Source of the DNA: Actinostola sp. cb2023
Lineage: Eukaryota; Cnidaria; Anthozoa; Actiniaria; Actinostolidae
Direction of reading: 5' to 3'
Assembly (NCBI GenBank): GCA_033675265.1
Contig: JAUJYZ010000131.1
Span: forward strand, 356,291 to 420,290
DNA length: 64,000 nucleotides
In this document: positions 1 through 11,197 of the stretch, in pieces
Layout of the letters: each line of letters starts with the position of its first letter
How positions within the stretch are numbered: position 1 is the stretch's first letter
Program-made: the position numbers and the translations under genes
Notes under the pieces: generated by a model
Database searches by the model: none
Seen by the model: only the letters and a program-made list of their open reading frames with translations
What the model was told of the DNA's origin: nothing

Positions 1-194
1 TGCCGGTCGAGTGGATGGAGATATGTACAGCTGCGAGTTCATCTGTGACGTCTGCTGTTTCGTACGTGCAGTCAGGAAAGGGGCACCTGTGTTTTGGCAT
101 TGTTGTGGTGTTCTGCAATGGTTTTCCTTCTATTTAAGTTGCCTTTTCCCGCTGTGGTCGGTTACAGGTCGGTTTCAAACCTTCAGCGAAAACA

Positions 195-205
195 AAGATG
201 GCGGC
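195..205 (+). promoter_or_regulatory. YY1-like motif (AAGATGGCGGC)
   Basis: The AAGATGGCGG core matches the YY1 consensus, a common element of TATA-less metazoan promoters. It lies in otherwise non-coding DNA, so its target gene is not visible. The same core recurs near 12.55, 13.26, 15.65, 16.09 and 22.21 kb. Function here is inferred from the motif only. Confidence 0.3.
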
Positions 206-465
206 CAAGATTGGTAAATGGCGTTTCTTCTCGTAGAAAGGGGACGTTTGTCGCTTGTTTTTCTTCGTGAGTTGCTCAGTCCTATGTTGATTATTCCTTC
301 GTCATAAATAGGAGTCAATCCATTTCGATGGGAATGCTTTATTGATAGTTCAAAGTACAGAATGACGAAGGAATAATGTAGTGACAACGACGTCCTAGTC
401 TCAGTCCTAGACTTAACGGCCGGGTGATAACACAGGTAACCCGGGCCCCAATGATTCATTATTCT

Positions 466-965
466 CTAGTTCTGATGGTAGCTTTGGAAGCACGGATCTT
501 TGCAGAGTGCGATGTCACACTGCTGACACCTAACCTTCGTCTCCACTGGATATAATTTAGGTGTTTGTCTGTCTTTTTTGTTGTTGCAAAAGACACACTG
601 CCTTTTGTGGCCATCATTGTGAACAGATCTGTGGCTGGCAGCAGCTAAATCTGGAACAATATTGTGAGCTTCATTTGCTGGTCACTTTCGTGAATTGTAG
701 CTATTGATCAGTCCCTTCGACAGCTCCAATCAAAAGTCACTCTGTGTTCTCTTGTTTTGGCCACGCTGAACACATTCAAGGGCATAGGCATTGCAGGCAG
801 AAACGTTGAACAAAAACCAGAAGATATATCGGTACCACTTTCGAGACTGTCTGCCAATATAATAATATGAACGGAGTTGATCAGCGCGATCAACTCCCCC
901 CCATATTGGCTGTGTAGAGTTCCTCATCTGATGAACCTAAATTGTCCCTATAATCGTTGTCATTA
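466..965 (-). pseudogene. piggyBac-type transposase, C-terminal fragment
   Basis: The minus strand encodes the end of a DDE_Tnp_1_7 (PGBD-like) transposase. A segment containing GGVDRADQLRSYY is followed by SRKWYRYIFWF, the conserved late part of the catalytic domain. A cysteine-rich tail follows (CVFC, then CQQC, then LCKDPC and FQSYH), matching the RING-like zinc finger that ends many piggyBac proteins. At least two in-frame TGA codons interrupt it near 735 and 690, so it is a pseudogene. The N-terminal part is absent here. A separate piggyBac N-terminal piece lies at 3.7-4.1 kb on the same strand, with a LINE remnant between them. Family assignment is confident from motif order. Confidence 0.8.
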
Positions 966-1159
966 GTTCACTCTGACATTTTTTCTTGTCGCTAAAATCA
1001 CAACAAACTTTGGCCTGCTCCCTCTATCCCTTGGGAGACTTTTATTATGTGCAGTGTGTGGCTTGTGATTGGTTAAATCCTCATAAACAATAGGCACTTG
1101 GTTTTGAAGCATAAAAAGCCTTTCAAGGGAGGGGGGACAACAAAAAAACAAAAACAAAA

Positions 1160-3555
1160 AAACATACCAAACAAAATACAACGACATCGTAGATAAAGGT
1201 CTCTACTGGGACCTCTTAAAAATGGAAATAAGAGGTTTCACTCTTTGTTATGCGAAACAAAAAGCAAAGCAAAATAGAAATGAAGAAAAACATTTGTGTG
1301 CCTTACAAAGTGCAGTTACCACCGATTTCATTACTACGCGCCCGACAGAGAAAAGTTCCTGGTGCAAACTTTGCGATTCTCTTCCGTCAATCAAACGCAT
1401 TTGGCGAGACTACCAATTACAACCAAGGAGTTTGGCTCAATAACATTCGTACGATTGAGAGATAAAAGTGCCTTTGCAATTATTATAACTCCAAAAGACA
1501 AAGAGAAATAATTTTGTAAGTATTTCCATTTAATTTTGAGGAACATTTGCACTGCTAAATTTGATTGAAATTGACAACCGTTAGTCCTAATTAGTCTCGC
1601 AGAACTTCAAAGCTGCGTTCGACACCAAATGAGCAAGTATTTTATTCTAACTCAGTATATCCTCTAGTTATCAGATCGACAAAAGTAAATAGGAACGAAA
1701 CATTTATATTCCTACCAGTTTAATCTCTCAAACAACCGAATGTTTATTGAGTCAAGCGCCTTGGTTGTAATAGTCTCGCCAAATGTGTTTGATTGACGGA
1801 AGAGAATCGCCAAACTCGCACCAGGAACTTTTCTCTGTCGGGCGCGTAGTAATGAAATCGGTGGTAACCAAAATCCATCCCAAACAAATATCTCAAATTG
1901 TTTATGAGACACAAATGAAACTAGACCAAATAGCACAACAAAAAACCCAAGGAACCATAGTAAGAAGTCGGTCAGAGTGGTCTGAATATGGCAAACGAAA
2001 CTGAAAATATGTTCTTAATTTAGAAAAGAGAAATTATTCACACAAATACATTGACGAGGTAATAGTAAATGACAATAAAAAAATAACAAACCCCAAATAA
2101 ATTTTAAATGAAGCACGTAAGTTTTATGAAGATCTATACACTTCTACACAGCCAAACCTTGATGACGTTAAATTCAACGTGTTTTTCAACACATCAACTC
2201 CAAAGCTTTCTGTAGAACAAGCTATGTCTTGCATGACTTGCTGACAAAGGAAGAATGCCTCGCCGCTTTAAAACGATTTGGTTAAGACAAATCACCGGGA
2301 ACCGACGAGCTTACAGCTGAGTTATATGGTGTATTTTGGGAACTAGTAGGACAGAACCTTGTAGATAGTTTCAACTACGCTTTTGACAAAGGCGAGATGT
2401 CAATATCACAATAGAGAGGTATCATTACTGTCATTCCAAAAAGAAAGAAAATTTGAGCCTTCCTTGATAATTGGAGGCCAATCTCTCTTCTAAATGTAGA
2501 CTACAAAATAGCAACAAATGCCATCGCATCTAGGATTGCAAAACACATTCAGGACCTCGTACATAGTGATCAAAAAGGTTATATTAAAGGACGGTACATT
2601 GGGCAAAATATTTGTTTAATATCTGATATCATTGAAGCAACAGATAGTTTTAATGAAGCAGGTATTGGTCTATTTATCGATTTAAGAAAAGCTTTTGATA
2701 GCGTCGAATGGACTTACAATTTCAAAACACTAAATATTTTTGGTTTCGGAGAAAATTTAATTAATTGGGCCAAAATGTTTTTACGAAAATATATCTAGTA
2801 CTGTGGTAAATAACGGTTATGCCTCGCCCTTTTTTAAACTAGAACGTGGTGTAAGACAAGGCTGCCCTCTAATTGGCACCTTATTTGTTTTAGCAGTAGA
2901 AATTATGGCATGTTCTATTTGGAACAATAATACCATCAAAGGTATCAAAATAAAAGACAATGAATTTAAAATTTCCCAATACGCTGATGACACTACATGT
3001 TTTCTAGAAGACGTTAATTCTGTCAAACGTCTACTGGAAAAACTTGAAATTTTTGAATCTTGCTCAGGATTAGCTATAAATAGGACAAAAACTGAAGGCT
3101 TGAGGTTAGGATATACCAATGACTCGAATACATCCTTGTTTAATATGCGATGGCCTCAAGAAGGCGTATATGCTTTAGGCGTTCATTTTTCCCGCTCAAA
3201 GAAAGTCAACATTGAGATAAATTTCAGCTCCAGAATATGTCTGTTAGAAAAAACCCTCAATATTTGGTCAAATAGGGATCTCACCTTGCAAGGAAAAATC
3301 GTTATTTAAAAAACTAGTCTTCATCGCTACTGTTTTAGAGACGTCAGATAGTCTTGTTAAAAAGATCAATAAACTAATTACAAACTTTGTATGGAATCAC
3401 AAAACGCAAAAATTAAAAGCACATCTATGATTGGAGAGAAAAAGCATGGTGGTCTATGCATGCCTGATTTTGATATAATCAACAAATCTTTAAAGGCCGC
3501 TTGGGTAAACCGCTTTACAGCAAATGAAAAAAATGATGCTTCTTGGAAAAAAATA
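1160..3555 (+). pseudogene. L1/Tx1-type LINE ORF2 remnant (reverse transcriptase)
   Basis: Pieces of an L1-clade non-LTR retrotransposon polyprotein run left to right across frames. A linker region near 1200-1310 precedes a KSPGTD motif near 2290. RT blocks follow: LDNWRPISLLN near 2465, FIDLRKAFDSVEW near 2680, and in the longest open stretch (2803-3309) a VRQGCPLIGTLF block and the catalytic QYADDTTCF. A thumb-like C-terminal segment runs to about 3550. Several stops and frameshifts separate the pieces, so it cannot encode a working RT. A MITE occupies 1314-1868, and piggyBac terminal sequence truncates the right side near 3556. An ORF1 of compatible clade lies at 30.2-30.9 kb. Confidence 0.85.
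1314..1868. mobile_element. MITE with ~150-bp TIRs inserted in the LINE
   Basis: Inverted arms of roughly 150 bp begin GTTACCACCGATTTCATTAC at 1314 and end with the reverse complement at 1868. L1-type coding sequence is recognisable immediately on both sides, so the element appears to have inserted into the older LINE. I could not define a convincing target-site duplication, and superfamily is unassigned. It carries no coding capacity of its own. Confidence 0.75.
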
Positions 3556-3710
3556 CCACTGTCCTACACCGGCCGAAACCAGCCGCAAACATCGGTACTG
3601 CTTTGAAAAATCCTCATGGCCAGTTATTAGTGACAACTAGATAACTCTTCAAAATTTAACCTGAAGTAAACTGACTTATTAGTCCGATTTCTGGGCATTC
3701 GATTTGTTTT
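3556..3710 (-). mobile_element. piggyBac-type terminal region
   Basis: About 150 bp closely resembles, in inverted orientation, the right end of the piggyBac-type element at 21849-22861. Shared stretches include ACACCGGCCGAAACC and CCAGTTATTAGTGACAACTA. It directly follows the truncated transposase N-terminus on the minus strand, suggesting an internally deleted piggyBac element whose end abuts the LINE. The extreme CCC/TTAA terminus is not clean here. Confidence 0.6.
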
Positions 3711-4106
3711 TCATAGAATCTTTGGCAATCGAACTATCCCCATTATTTCTTTTCTCGCTTTTCCAGTGTTTTCTTGTACAACATAAAAGTTAGTTTGTTC
3801 CACTATCAGGGCCATTACTTTATTCGAGAAAAATACTTCAAAGAATCCCATCTCAGAGTCTCTTGAAGGATGATTTTTTTTGTGGCCCCAAAAATGGGAT
3901 AAAATCTGGCACTTCAATAGCTGAAGCAGTTCAAGACCATTGTAGATTGTCAAGTTGAGGAGCACAATCATTTTCATCCTCAGGTTCAGACGGCAAGCCA
4001 TGACTTTCGTCTTGAACAACGGCACCTCCTGCTGCAACAGAATCTTCTTTTTCGAAGCCTTCAAACTCCTCTGATTCATCATCAGAAGAACCACAAATAT
4101 CTTCAA
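3711..4106 (-). pseudogene. piggyBac-type transposase, N-terminal fragment
   Basis: Two overlapping minus-strand frames cover the start of a PGBD-like protein. The first is an acidic leader rich in Asp, Glu and Ser, followed by a WS..TASAIEVPDFIPF segment. The second has FFEVFFSNKVMALIVEQTN, the conserved opening of the piggyBac transposase domain. The change of frame near 3840-3880 and loss of everything after about residue 130 mark it as a broken fragment. It is followed by a piggyBac end, consistent with a deletion derivative. Confidence 0.7.
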
Positions 4107-5090
4107 ACAAAGTAAAATGTTGTAGGTTTAAGGTTACTGACTAGTTTCAGGGGTAGGCCACAGGAAAACTAATAATTAAGAGCTCCATTTAAATTTACCT
4201 ATAGAAAACTATATATCATTTTAAAGCTTATATAATGTAGAATCTTGTGTTATTAGTTTTTGGATTATTTTAAATGCAACGAATGTAATTGATTAGAAAG
4301 AGAAAATTACCTGTGTCTTTGACAGACTTACGCGCAATGGCCTTTTATTGTTACAGTAAATGATCTGGTTGATGTCAATCAACACATGATGTTCTACAAA
4401 ACCATGTCGCCGATTGTTGATTGATGTTTTCTTTCAAAATATATATAAGTTGGAGTATAAATTTTCGTGTTGACCTTTGCACTTTCGCTTGTATCTCAAA
4501 AAGTATTTCGAAATTCAAAATTTGGCGACACGGTTTTGGTCATCAACTAATATTCTTGCGTTGTGTAAATTTTGAGAGGAATCTGTTGATGTTTAGTATC
4601 CCTTAAAGTAAAAAATGTTAGTCCGATTAGCTCGAAATTCAAAGCGGAGAAAATAGCGTCCAAACATTCCAAGCGACCAAGCACTCACCCTTCCGGCTCA
4701 ACCAATATCTTAGAATATCTCTCCGAAAAGAAATATTTTTTGCATCCTTTTTACGAAATTTGATAAATTAGTCCTTGTTAGTTTAAATCATGAAAAATAA
4801 CTTGATGATCCAAGAAATTACAGTTTTTTGTGTGGGGAAATTATACACCTATTTCAAAAATCGTTGTCGCAGCCGAAGCAACAGTCAACACTCCAAGACT
4901 GCAAAGGATTTTGGTAATTGTTCTCGTAATTAATTTATTCAGTTGTGTATGGCAAGCCATACCATTCAAAAGTGTATCGAGTTTCCATTTGATGGTTGAG
5001 ATAACTGATCAATAGGGTTGAGTTTACAACTACCTGTCGAGAAAACGATCGCTATGAATGAGAAACCAGATCAGTGGTTGAAAAACACGA
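4107..5090. other. AT-rich non-coding stretch
   Basis: No convincing coding segment, RNA gene or element end is visible. It may contain the 5' non-coding part of the piggyBac remnant to its left. Confidence 0.4.
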
Positions 5091-5097
5091 TCGCTAT

Positions 5098-5236
5098 GAT
5101 CGAGAATTACGATTAATGATCGAGAATAACAACTGGTGATCGAGAATTACGATTGGTGGTCAAGAATTACGATTGATGATCGAGAATTACGATTGGTGGT
5201 CGAGAATTACGATTGATGATCGAGAATTACGACTGG
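5098..5236. repeat. 20-bp tandem repeat, about 7 units
   Basis: Seven head-to-tail units of exactly 20 bp share the core CGAGAATTACGATTG and start at 5101, 5121, 5141, 5161, 5181, 5201 and 5221 with few substitutions. Because 20 is not a multiple of 3, reading frames across it rotate and it is unlikely to be coding. It is a small minisatellite. Confidence 0.9.
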
Positions 5237-5433
5237 TAAACCAACCGCGGATGGCCCTGGGGACGAGGTTGACTTGTGAGGAGTGGGCTCTGGGTACGAG
5301 AATGATAATCTCTTTCTTTTGTTCTCTTTCTCTCTGTATATATTTATATTTATTTTCTTTTGAGTTTTTGTTAGGGCCACAAGTTTATCAGTTTCTCCAA
5401 TACTGTCATGTGTCACCCTCTGTAAATAAAGTC

Positions 5434-5460
5434 TACTTACTTACTTACTTACTTACTTTC
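5434..5460. repeat. (TTAC)n microsatellite ending a retroelement-like tail
   Basis: A short tetranucleotide TTAC/ACTT run directly follows TGTAAATAAAG, a polyadenylation-like signal. This arrangement is typical of the 3' terminus of a non-LTR retroelement. No coding part of that element is recognisable upstream. Confidence 0.55.
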
Positions 5461-5556
5461 TTATTTTCTCTATGGGTTTCCTGTCTATTCCTCCAGGTTT
5501 CTTCGGTCTAAACGAGGTAAAGGGACCCCAGTGGCAGAAACCTGTGAAGAAAAAAT

Positions 5557-7145
5557 ATGGCGTCCATAAGTGTTCAAGAAGAAGTAGAAGAGTTTCTTTC
5601 TTCCTTGTTGTGTATTGATAAGGTACAGGAAAGTCTTAATAATAGTGGAAGTATTCCAATTGAATACCTGGAATCTAAATTGGAGGGACATTTTCAAATA
5701 TGTTTGGCAATTTTTGTTACTTTACGCGAAAATATCAACACCAGAAACAAACTGCTTGTGCTACTACAAGATCTCCTCCAGGCGCTACAGGAATTGTTGA
5801 AAGAAGTAGACGAAGAGAAAGAAAAGAGGCACAACATAGACAGAGATGTTATAACGTGGACGCCAAATACACTGAGCAGTAATGGAGGAAGACCTATGTA
5901 TAATATCAGTAAGGAGATGATTGAAAACTTTAGAGAAAGCGGGATGAACTGGAAATAAATATCTATTTCACTTGGAATAAGTGAGACCACTCTATTTCGT
6001 CGTCGGCAACTTTATGGACTGCAAGACAGTTTTGTAGATATATCTGATGAAGAACTAAATTCAACAATACTTCTCTTGTCAGCTTCAAGTCCCAACTAAA
6101 GACCTTTCTATTTAAATCGACCTACAAGCTGCAATAGTCCTATTTACCTTTATATTATATTATTTTATTTTATTTGTCAGCGCTTAGAACAGTCCTGTAT
6201 AGGCGCTATATAAGTAATTATTATTATTATTATTAACAATATCAGAAATTCTAAGACAGACTCCTTATGCAGGAGAATCATATGTAATTGGTGCTCTACG
6301 GGCTAAAGGTATTTTCGTTCAAAGATACAGGATAAGAGACATATTACAACATGCTGACCCCATAGGAAGAGCATTGAGAAGGAGTACTGCAATCCAAAGG
6401 AGACATTACAATGTGAAGGCCCCTAATCACTTATGGCATATCGATGGCAATCATAAGATTGTTGCCTGGAGATTTGTAATACATGGCTGTACAGATGGTT
6501 ACAGCCGAGCAATTATCTACTTAAAGTGTGCTACAAACAACTTGGCATCCACAGTGCTTAATTTTTGTTGTTGATGGTGTCAAAGATTTTGGACTTCCTC
6601 TTCGTGTAAGAGGTGATCATGGAGGAGAAAATGTGGATGTTTCCAGGTTCATGGTTCAGAACAGATGTGAAAATAGGGGAAGCTTCATTGCAGGAAGAAG
6701 TGTACATAATGTTCGTATAGAAAGACTTTGGAGAGAAATGAACAGAGTTGTTATAAGATATTATAAAGATATATTTTCTTTTCTTGAAGATTCGAACCTG
6801 CTGGATTCAAATAGTGAGCAAGATCTATTTGCACTTCATTACATCTATCTTCCTAGGATACAATCTTCATTACAACAATTTGTGGCTCAGTGGAACTACC
6901 ATGGTCTAAGAACTGCAAGATTCTACTCACCAATGTCAATGTGGCAGACAAGTATGATGAATAATCCAGAAAGTCCACAGGAATGTATTCCAGAGCTCTA
7001 TGGAATTGACTTTAATTCAAGTGTGTCTGGGATGAACACTAATGACAGTATTTTTGTTCCTGAGAATCAATTTCAACTCACAGCACAAGAAATCAGTTCA
7101 TTGGAAACCCAGGTTCCAGACCCTTTGATGGATGATGGGAACTGA
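5557..7145 (+). pseudogene. integrase-core (rve-like DDE) protein gene
   Basis: The product begins MASISVQEEVEEF and has a helical N-terminal region. A helix-turn-helix-like segment (SLGISETTLFRRRQLYG) and an RNase H-like integrase core follow. Visible acidic motifs are WHIDGNHKI (first Asp, near 6435), RGDHGGEN (second Asp, near 6615) and [11 protein letters not shown] (Glu, near 6715), spaced as in retroviral-type integrase folds. It resembles a metazoan integrase-core family of possible transposon origin. Three lesions are visible: an in-frame TAA at 5956-5958, a 165-bp insertion at 6070-6234, and a 1-base frameshift near 6565. The frame upstream and downstream of the insertion is continuous if the insertion is ignored. 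No introns are seen. Confidence 0.8.
6070..6234 (+). mobile_element. 5'-truncated non-LTR retroelement tail with 7-bp TSD
   Basis: This 165-bp segment is bounded by perfect copies of AACAATA at 6063-6069 and 6235-6241, the target duplication expected of target-primed reverse transcription. It ends in GGCGCTATATAAGTAATTATT followed by ATT repeats, a LINE/SINE-type 3' terminus. It starts in the last codons of a LINE-like ORF (LKTFLFKSTYKL). Similar GCGCTATATAA...(ATT)n tails occur near 11.79 kb and 53.58 kb. It disrupts the integrase-core gene. Confidence 0.9.
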
Positions 7146-7469
7146 GGGATAGATATGTACATCAAAGTTTGTGATTTCCAAAATACAATTCTGAATAAGT
7201 GACAAGCCATATTTTTGGGTGTAAGTTTTTTATTTAATCATAACTGCAATTAATTGTAACATATGAAACTGACAATATCAACTGCTAAGACACAGTGGTA
7301 TTTTAGGAAATGTTATTTCCTGTTATGAGTTATTAGCATATTGTATTCACTAAGATGTTTTTGTTTGTTATTTTGAAAAGAAATTGATACGTTATTGTAA
7401 ACTGCTCAACCACATGTATTGTTGAATATATATTGGTTAATTTCTATTACTCGCCCAATTTTTTATTTA

Positions 7470-7676
7470 GAGTGCAGTCATTATATCTGTGAAACAAAAA
7501 TAAAATAGTTACCACCAAACTATCAACTAAATAGAAACTAATTTCACGATAAGAACATTAAAAGAGGCCACGAGGAATTATGTTATGGTTCAATGATAGC
7601 ACCTACTTGTCAATAAATAAAAACAATTAAACAATACTTCTTTGATTTTGTTTCACAGGTATAATGACTGCGCTCT
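7470..7676. mobile_element. small MITE with ~30-bp TIRs, probable TA target
   Basis: Inverted arms at about 7470-7498 and 7646-7676 share GCAGTCATTATA and CTGTGAAACAAAA with two mismatches. TA dinucleotides flank both ends, as expected for Tc1/mariner-type MITEs. There is no coding capacity. Confidence 0.65.
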
Positions 7677-7689
7677 ACTTGTTTTGAAT

Positions 7690-7870
7690 AAATGTAATTA
7701 CTGACACATTCAGTAAAAACCGAACATGTTTTGTCATTACATTAAACTCGTAATTGGGTGTTTATAACTAAATGTAACTATGATGACACATTCAGTAATA
7801 AAAATCGAACATGTGGGTGTTTATAACTAAATGTAACTATGATGACACATTCAGTAAAAATCAAACAGAT
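7690..7870. repeat. imperfect ~60-bp tandem repeats
   Basis: The phrase ATGACACATTCAGTAA with nearby GTGTTTATAACTAAATGTAA recurs at least twice, with a more diverged third copy at the left. It looks like a short degenerate tandem array in non-coding DNA between the integrase-core remnant and the HECT-like exon. Confidence 0.6.
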
Positions 7871-8045
7871 TACCAGGGATCTTTCACATTTGTTGCAGTC
7901 TATATTGTCCTATCATATATGGGTAAGTCAGTATGAAGAAAAAAACAGGGTTCTGTGTTGACTCACTGAAATGTCACATATGTGTAAAGTCCCTTGAAAC
8001 TGTCTTAGTTTCATGCTATGTCCAAATACCATGAATCCTTCTCCC

Positions 8046-8535
8046 TTAATAGAGAAGAAAACTCCTCTGCTAGCTCATTGAAAGACTGATAAGTCGAGGG
8101 CAATTCGAGTGTTGGACCACGTGTGGATTACAGGTCTACGAGCAGTACCCTCTAGTTTAGTAAAAGTAACATCTATAGAGTTACATACAAGTATGTTGCT
8201 TCCAGTTAAAAACTGTAAAAAGTTGGCTAGCTCATTACCTTCAAGATTTTTTATATATCTCTTAAGGTGTTCAAAACATTCTTGCTCAGCTCCACCTTGT
8301 GGGCTTGCTGAAAGTAACTTGATGACTTTTTTGGCACTAGGTTTACTATCTTTATAAAGTGTTTCCAGTTCTGCAAGTGTCTGGAAAGAGTGATACCTAC
8401 GCAAAATATTAGCTATAGGTATGAGGCAGTCAGATATGTACCTTGGTTTTTGTACAATTTCCTGATGGGCCAGCTCAAGAATAATAGACTGAATATTATC
8501 TTGTGTTAGAAGTTTATAACATTTTTACAGAGGTT
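8046..8535 (-). pseudogene. HECT-like domain, C-lobe fragment
   Basis: The minus strand encodes about 150 residues resembling the end of a HECT E3 ligase domain. A helical segment is followed by FLQFLTGSNILV, then RRPVIHTW and a terminal LELPSTYQSF...EEFSSLL stretch in a shifted frame. In catalytic HECT domains the ...HTC cysteine accepts ubiquitin; here the position reads Trp, so thioester chemistry would be lost. A frame change just after that residue (near 8110) is also needed. It is the first of a run of minus-strand exon-like remnants reaching 13.1 kb, and I cannot show they belong to one gene. Confidence 0.65.
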
Positions 8536-8549
8536 AGGATAGACAAAAA

Positions 8550-9060
8550 CAGCCAAGTGCCAATGGCCCTAAAATTTAGAAAGTTAAGGGCCATTTTTTC
8601 AAACTTGGGGCCAATTGGGCCTCTGAGTCGCCACGCTTCATAAACCACTACAAAATATTACAGTAATTAAAAAAACAACTTTCTAAACCCAAATTTATTA
8701 CATTATGTTAAGCTTACATACACATGTAACAAGGCATGAAGAAAGTAAATTCAGACCATTACTTCAAAAGTGTTGTACTAACACGTCAAGTACTGAATAT
8801 AATATTATAATACAGTAGAAACCCGCATATAAGAAACTGCGGATTAAGAACCTCCAGGCTGAAATTTAGCCAATTAAGCACCAAATATATAAGAACCAGT
8901 TCAGCCTGACAAATGAAGCAGGTTCTTATGTGAAAAATGACTAAAGCTCAGAACACACAGGGACAGTCGGTGCTGAATATGCAGAAATATTATATTTACT
9001 ATACAGTTGGGTTGTTAATGTTTAGTGTGAATGTTAGACCTTTCAGGTTCTCTAATTCTT
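8550..9060. other. non-coding stretch with a possible short repeat
   Basis: No coding sequence is recognised. Around 8815-8935 a segment containing GAAACCCGCATATAAGAA, followed by repeated AAGAACC words, looks like part of a dispersed repeat, but its ends are not clear. Confidence 0.35.
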
Positions 9061-9396
9061 TTACAACTGTTTTTCTTTAATGGTTGTGATCTTTTTCACT
9101 CCCTGCCACAAACAGAGAAGGACTGGACTTAAACTGTTGACGTGCCCATTTCGTATGTTATGTATGTAGTTTTCCCACACGTCGATCTGAATTGTACCGG
9201 TACCATCAGAGAAAAAGCCTTTGCATAGTTTCAGTTCTTTACCAGGTACATACGGTTCGCCCAGTCTAAATACCTTTACCGTGCTGAATGCTTTACTTAA
9301 CTCCAGAAATACAGCTCCAGCGACCATACCATTGTCCATGGAGGTGAGAATTTGATCAGTAAAACTTGCAGGTATATGAGCTATTTAACTAAGATC
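9061..9396 (-). pseudogene. chimeric ORF: LINE RT fragment joined to OB-fold segment
   Basis: One open minus-strand frame starts with a non-LTR reverse transcriptase piece (TDQILTSMDNGMVAGAVFLE then LSKAFSTV, matching the block that usually reads LSKAFDTVDH). It continues without a stop into a sequence resembling a replication protein A-like OB fold: GKELKLCKGFFSDGTGTIQI, DVWENYI and a WQGVKKITT strand. The change occurs at about 9275. The RT part stops exactly before the next conserved block, so this is a fusion of two unrelated fragments. I assign the OB fold from its strand pattern and DGTGTI/W motifs, with moderate confidence. Confidence 0.55.
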
Positions 9397-9624
9397 CTAT
9401 AAGTCTGGATAAAAAGGTCGATGATTTGACGGTGTTATTTGAGAGTTTTAATTTCCCAGAATTCCTTTTGGTCATAGCGTTCATGATTTTCAACCCGACA
9501 ACGATTATGCAATTAGCTATATACGTCGATAAACATCGTCTTTTCGAATTTTCGATGCTGTTGAAATTGAGTCTAAGCCTGACAGTGTGGCCTTTCGAAG
9601 TGTTTGATCAGTTTTGTTTTAAGC

Positions 9625-9819
9625 TCAAGCTCCTGAGGCGAGAGCTTTTCCAGTGAAGACCAAGCCTCGGAAGTCACCATACGCAGTACTATCTTTGATA
9701 GCTGCTACTAGTTGTTCATGCAAAGAAAGGTTTTCTACTAGCTCTTCTTCCTTTATACATTGACAAACTATGTAGCGTTTAAAATCGATGTCTGCATTGT
9801 GTTTGTTCATCCGAAACAA
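9625..9819 (-). CDS. unrecognised short open segment
   Basis: This is a 64-residue charged, helical stretch (RMNKHNADIDFKRYI; KEEELVENLSLHEQL) with a plausible 3' splice acceptor upstream. It sits between OB-fold and Mutator-type remnants on the same strand. I do not recognise the family, and it could be an exon of a neighbouring broken TE gene. Confidence 0.25.
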   Translation of the reverse strand: MFRMNKHNADIDFKRYIVCQCIKEEELVENLSLHEQLVAAIKDSTAYGDFRGLVFTGKALASGA

Positions 9820-10130
9820 GATAATATAACTGAGCTACAATGTCTGCAAGTAAAAATGTCCGACCTCTGATTTGATGATGGATACTGCTGACACCACATT
9901 TTATTAGTACGACAGGGCTGGAAATGTTCTATGGGTATCAGTTGATCATAATCTGAAGTCAAACCTTTTGTGTGGTGGGTGTGCAACGAAATCGTTTTAT
10001 AAGGTCGCTCCTTGACAAGTTCTGCAACTACATGTATTTCACGGAGTATTTCAGTAATGAGAAAACATTTGAAATCCCAAAGACAGGTAACCCAATCATG
10101 AATCCTTGGTTCAATGCAATCAGTTCTCGG

Positions 10131-10150
10131 ATAATAATAATAATAATAAC
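10131..10150. repeat. short (ATA)n microsatellite
   Basis: About seven ATA triplets interrupt otherwise non-repetitive AT-rich DNA between 9.83 and 10.35 kb. No coding segment is recognised in that interval. Confidence 0.7.
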
Positions 10151-10350
10151 TGTAGCTAATCTTGACATGGGCTACCTGTGTTGTACGTGGACGCGTTTGC
10201 ACTGGGCCCAATCGATCAAGATGATTTCTGGGTCCTTGGTACTTCAGACCGGTGATCAACATGACCAACGTTGGTAAGACGTTTTACATGATGACATGCT
10301 GCTCGAACTATAACACGTTCTATTTTGTCTTTGGCAGATATACAATATGT

Positions 10351-10700
10351 TTAACGAAGGCTCAACAGCGAATATTTTGGCAAGATTGCCGGTCTACTAG
10401 CTGTGTACCAGAAGGATGAAGAAAGTTCAGTGGAACTCGTGTGAGAGGCACTGAACAAAAGGAACTGAACAAAAACAGGATCAAGATGGTGCCTCTTGTT
10501 GGTGAACTTATTTGCCCTGTTCTTGAAGCCACACCAGGAGTTATCAGGGCAGAACTGGTGCTTTCCTTTGTCTGGTAGTGTACAACTGTGATATAGTCCA
10601 GCCTTTATTTCTCTTTTCATCTCTGTAATTGCTTTATTCCTCTGCTCAGTTGTCAAAGCCCCCTTCTTTACATTGTTTCTTATAGCGTTACCATAATCAG
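10351..10700 (-). pseudogene. Mutator-like transposase fragment
   Basis: The minus strand reads DYGNAIRNNVKKGALTTEQR followed by AGLYHSC, KHQFCPDNSWCGFK and LDPVFVQF. This order matches the late part of a Mutator-like transposase family seen in animal genomes: an A.R.N.. helix, then a Cys/His cluster ending CP..SWC. No start, catalytic triad or stop in context is present. It is a truncated exon-like remnant. Confidence 0.6.
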
Positions 10701-11197
10701 GGATTTCATTAAAATTTCAAGTAGGCGTATGGTTGACTAATTAGGCGGCTGTATCCAATAATTGCGGCCCCTTTTTCTAGGGGAATTTTGAAATCTAGAA
10801 GCTCGGAAATACAATTTCCATCATTCTGGGCATCAAATTGAGTGTATCAGAGAGCCGAAAGTGACAGCTAGTATGCACTTTCCTGTGATCTGAAAACAAT
10901 TCTATACTTGTGCAATTTAATTTTTCACAATAAGATTAAGAAAATGCGAGCAAAGAGCTGCACATCAAACAAACTAAATACTTTTACAATTATTGCACTT
11001 TTAAAAGTTAACAAAATGTCAGTAGACTGTATCATAACTAAAAAACTATTGAATATAAGCCTATGCACTGACAATTCATGATTTCTACTGACATTATCAT
11101 GGAACAATGTGAAGTGCTGTGGTCTGAAGGTTGTAAACTTTGCGAAAACACAGGTACACCACACCGATTTTTAAACTTGTTAAAACATCTTAATATC

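Noticed and set aside
5173..5511. 112-codon ORF across the 20-bp minisatellite
   Set aside because: Its first part is translated tandem repeat and the rest is a low-complexity retroelement tail.
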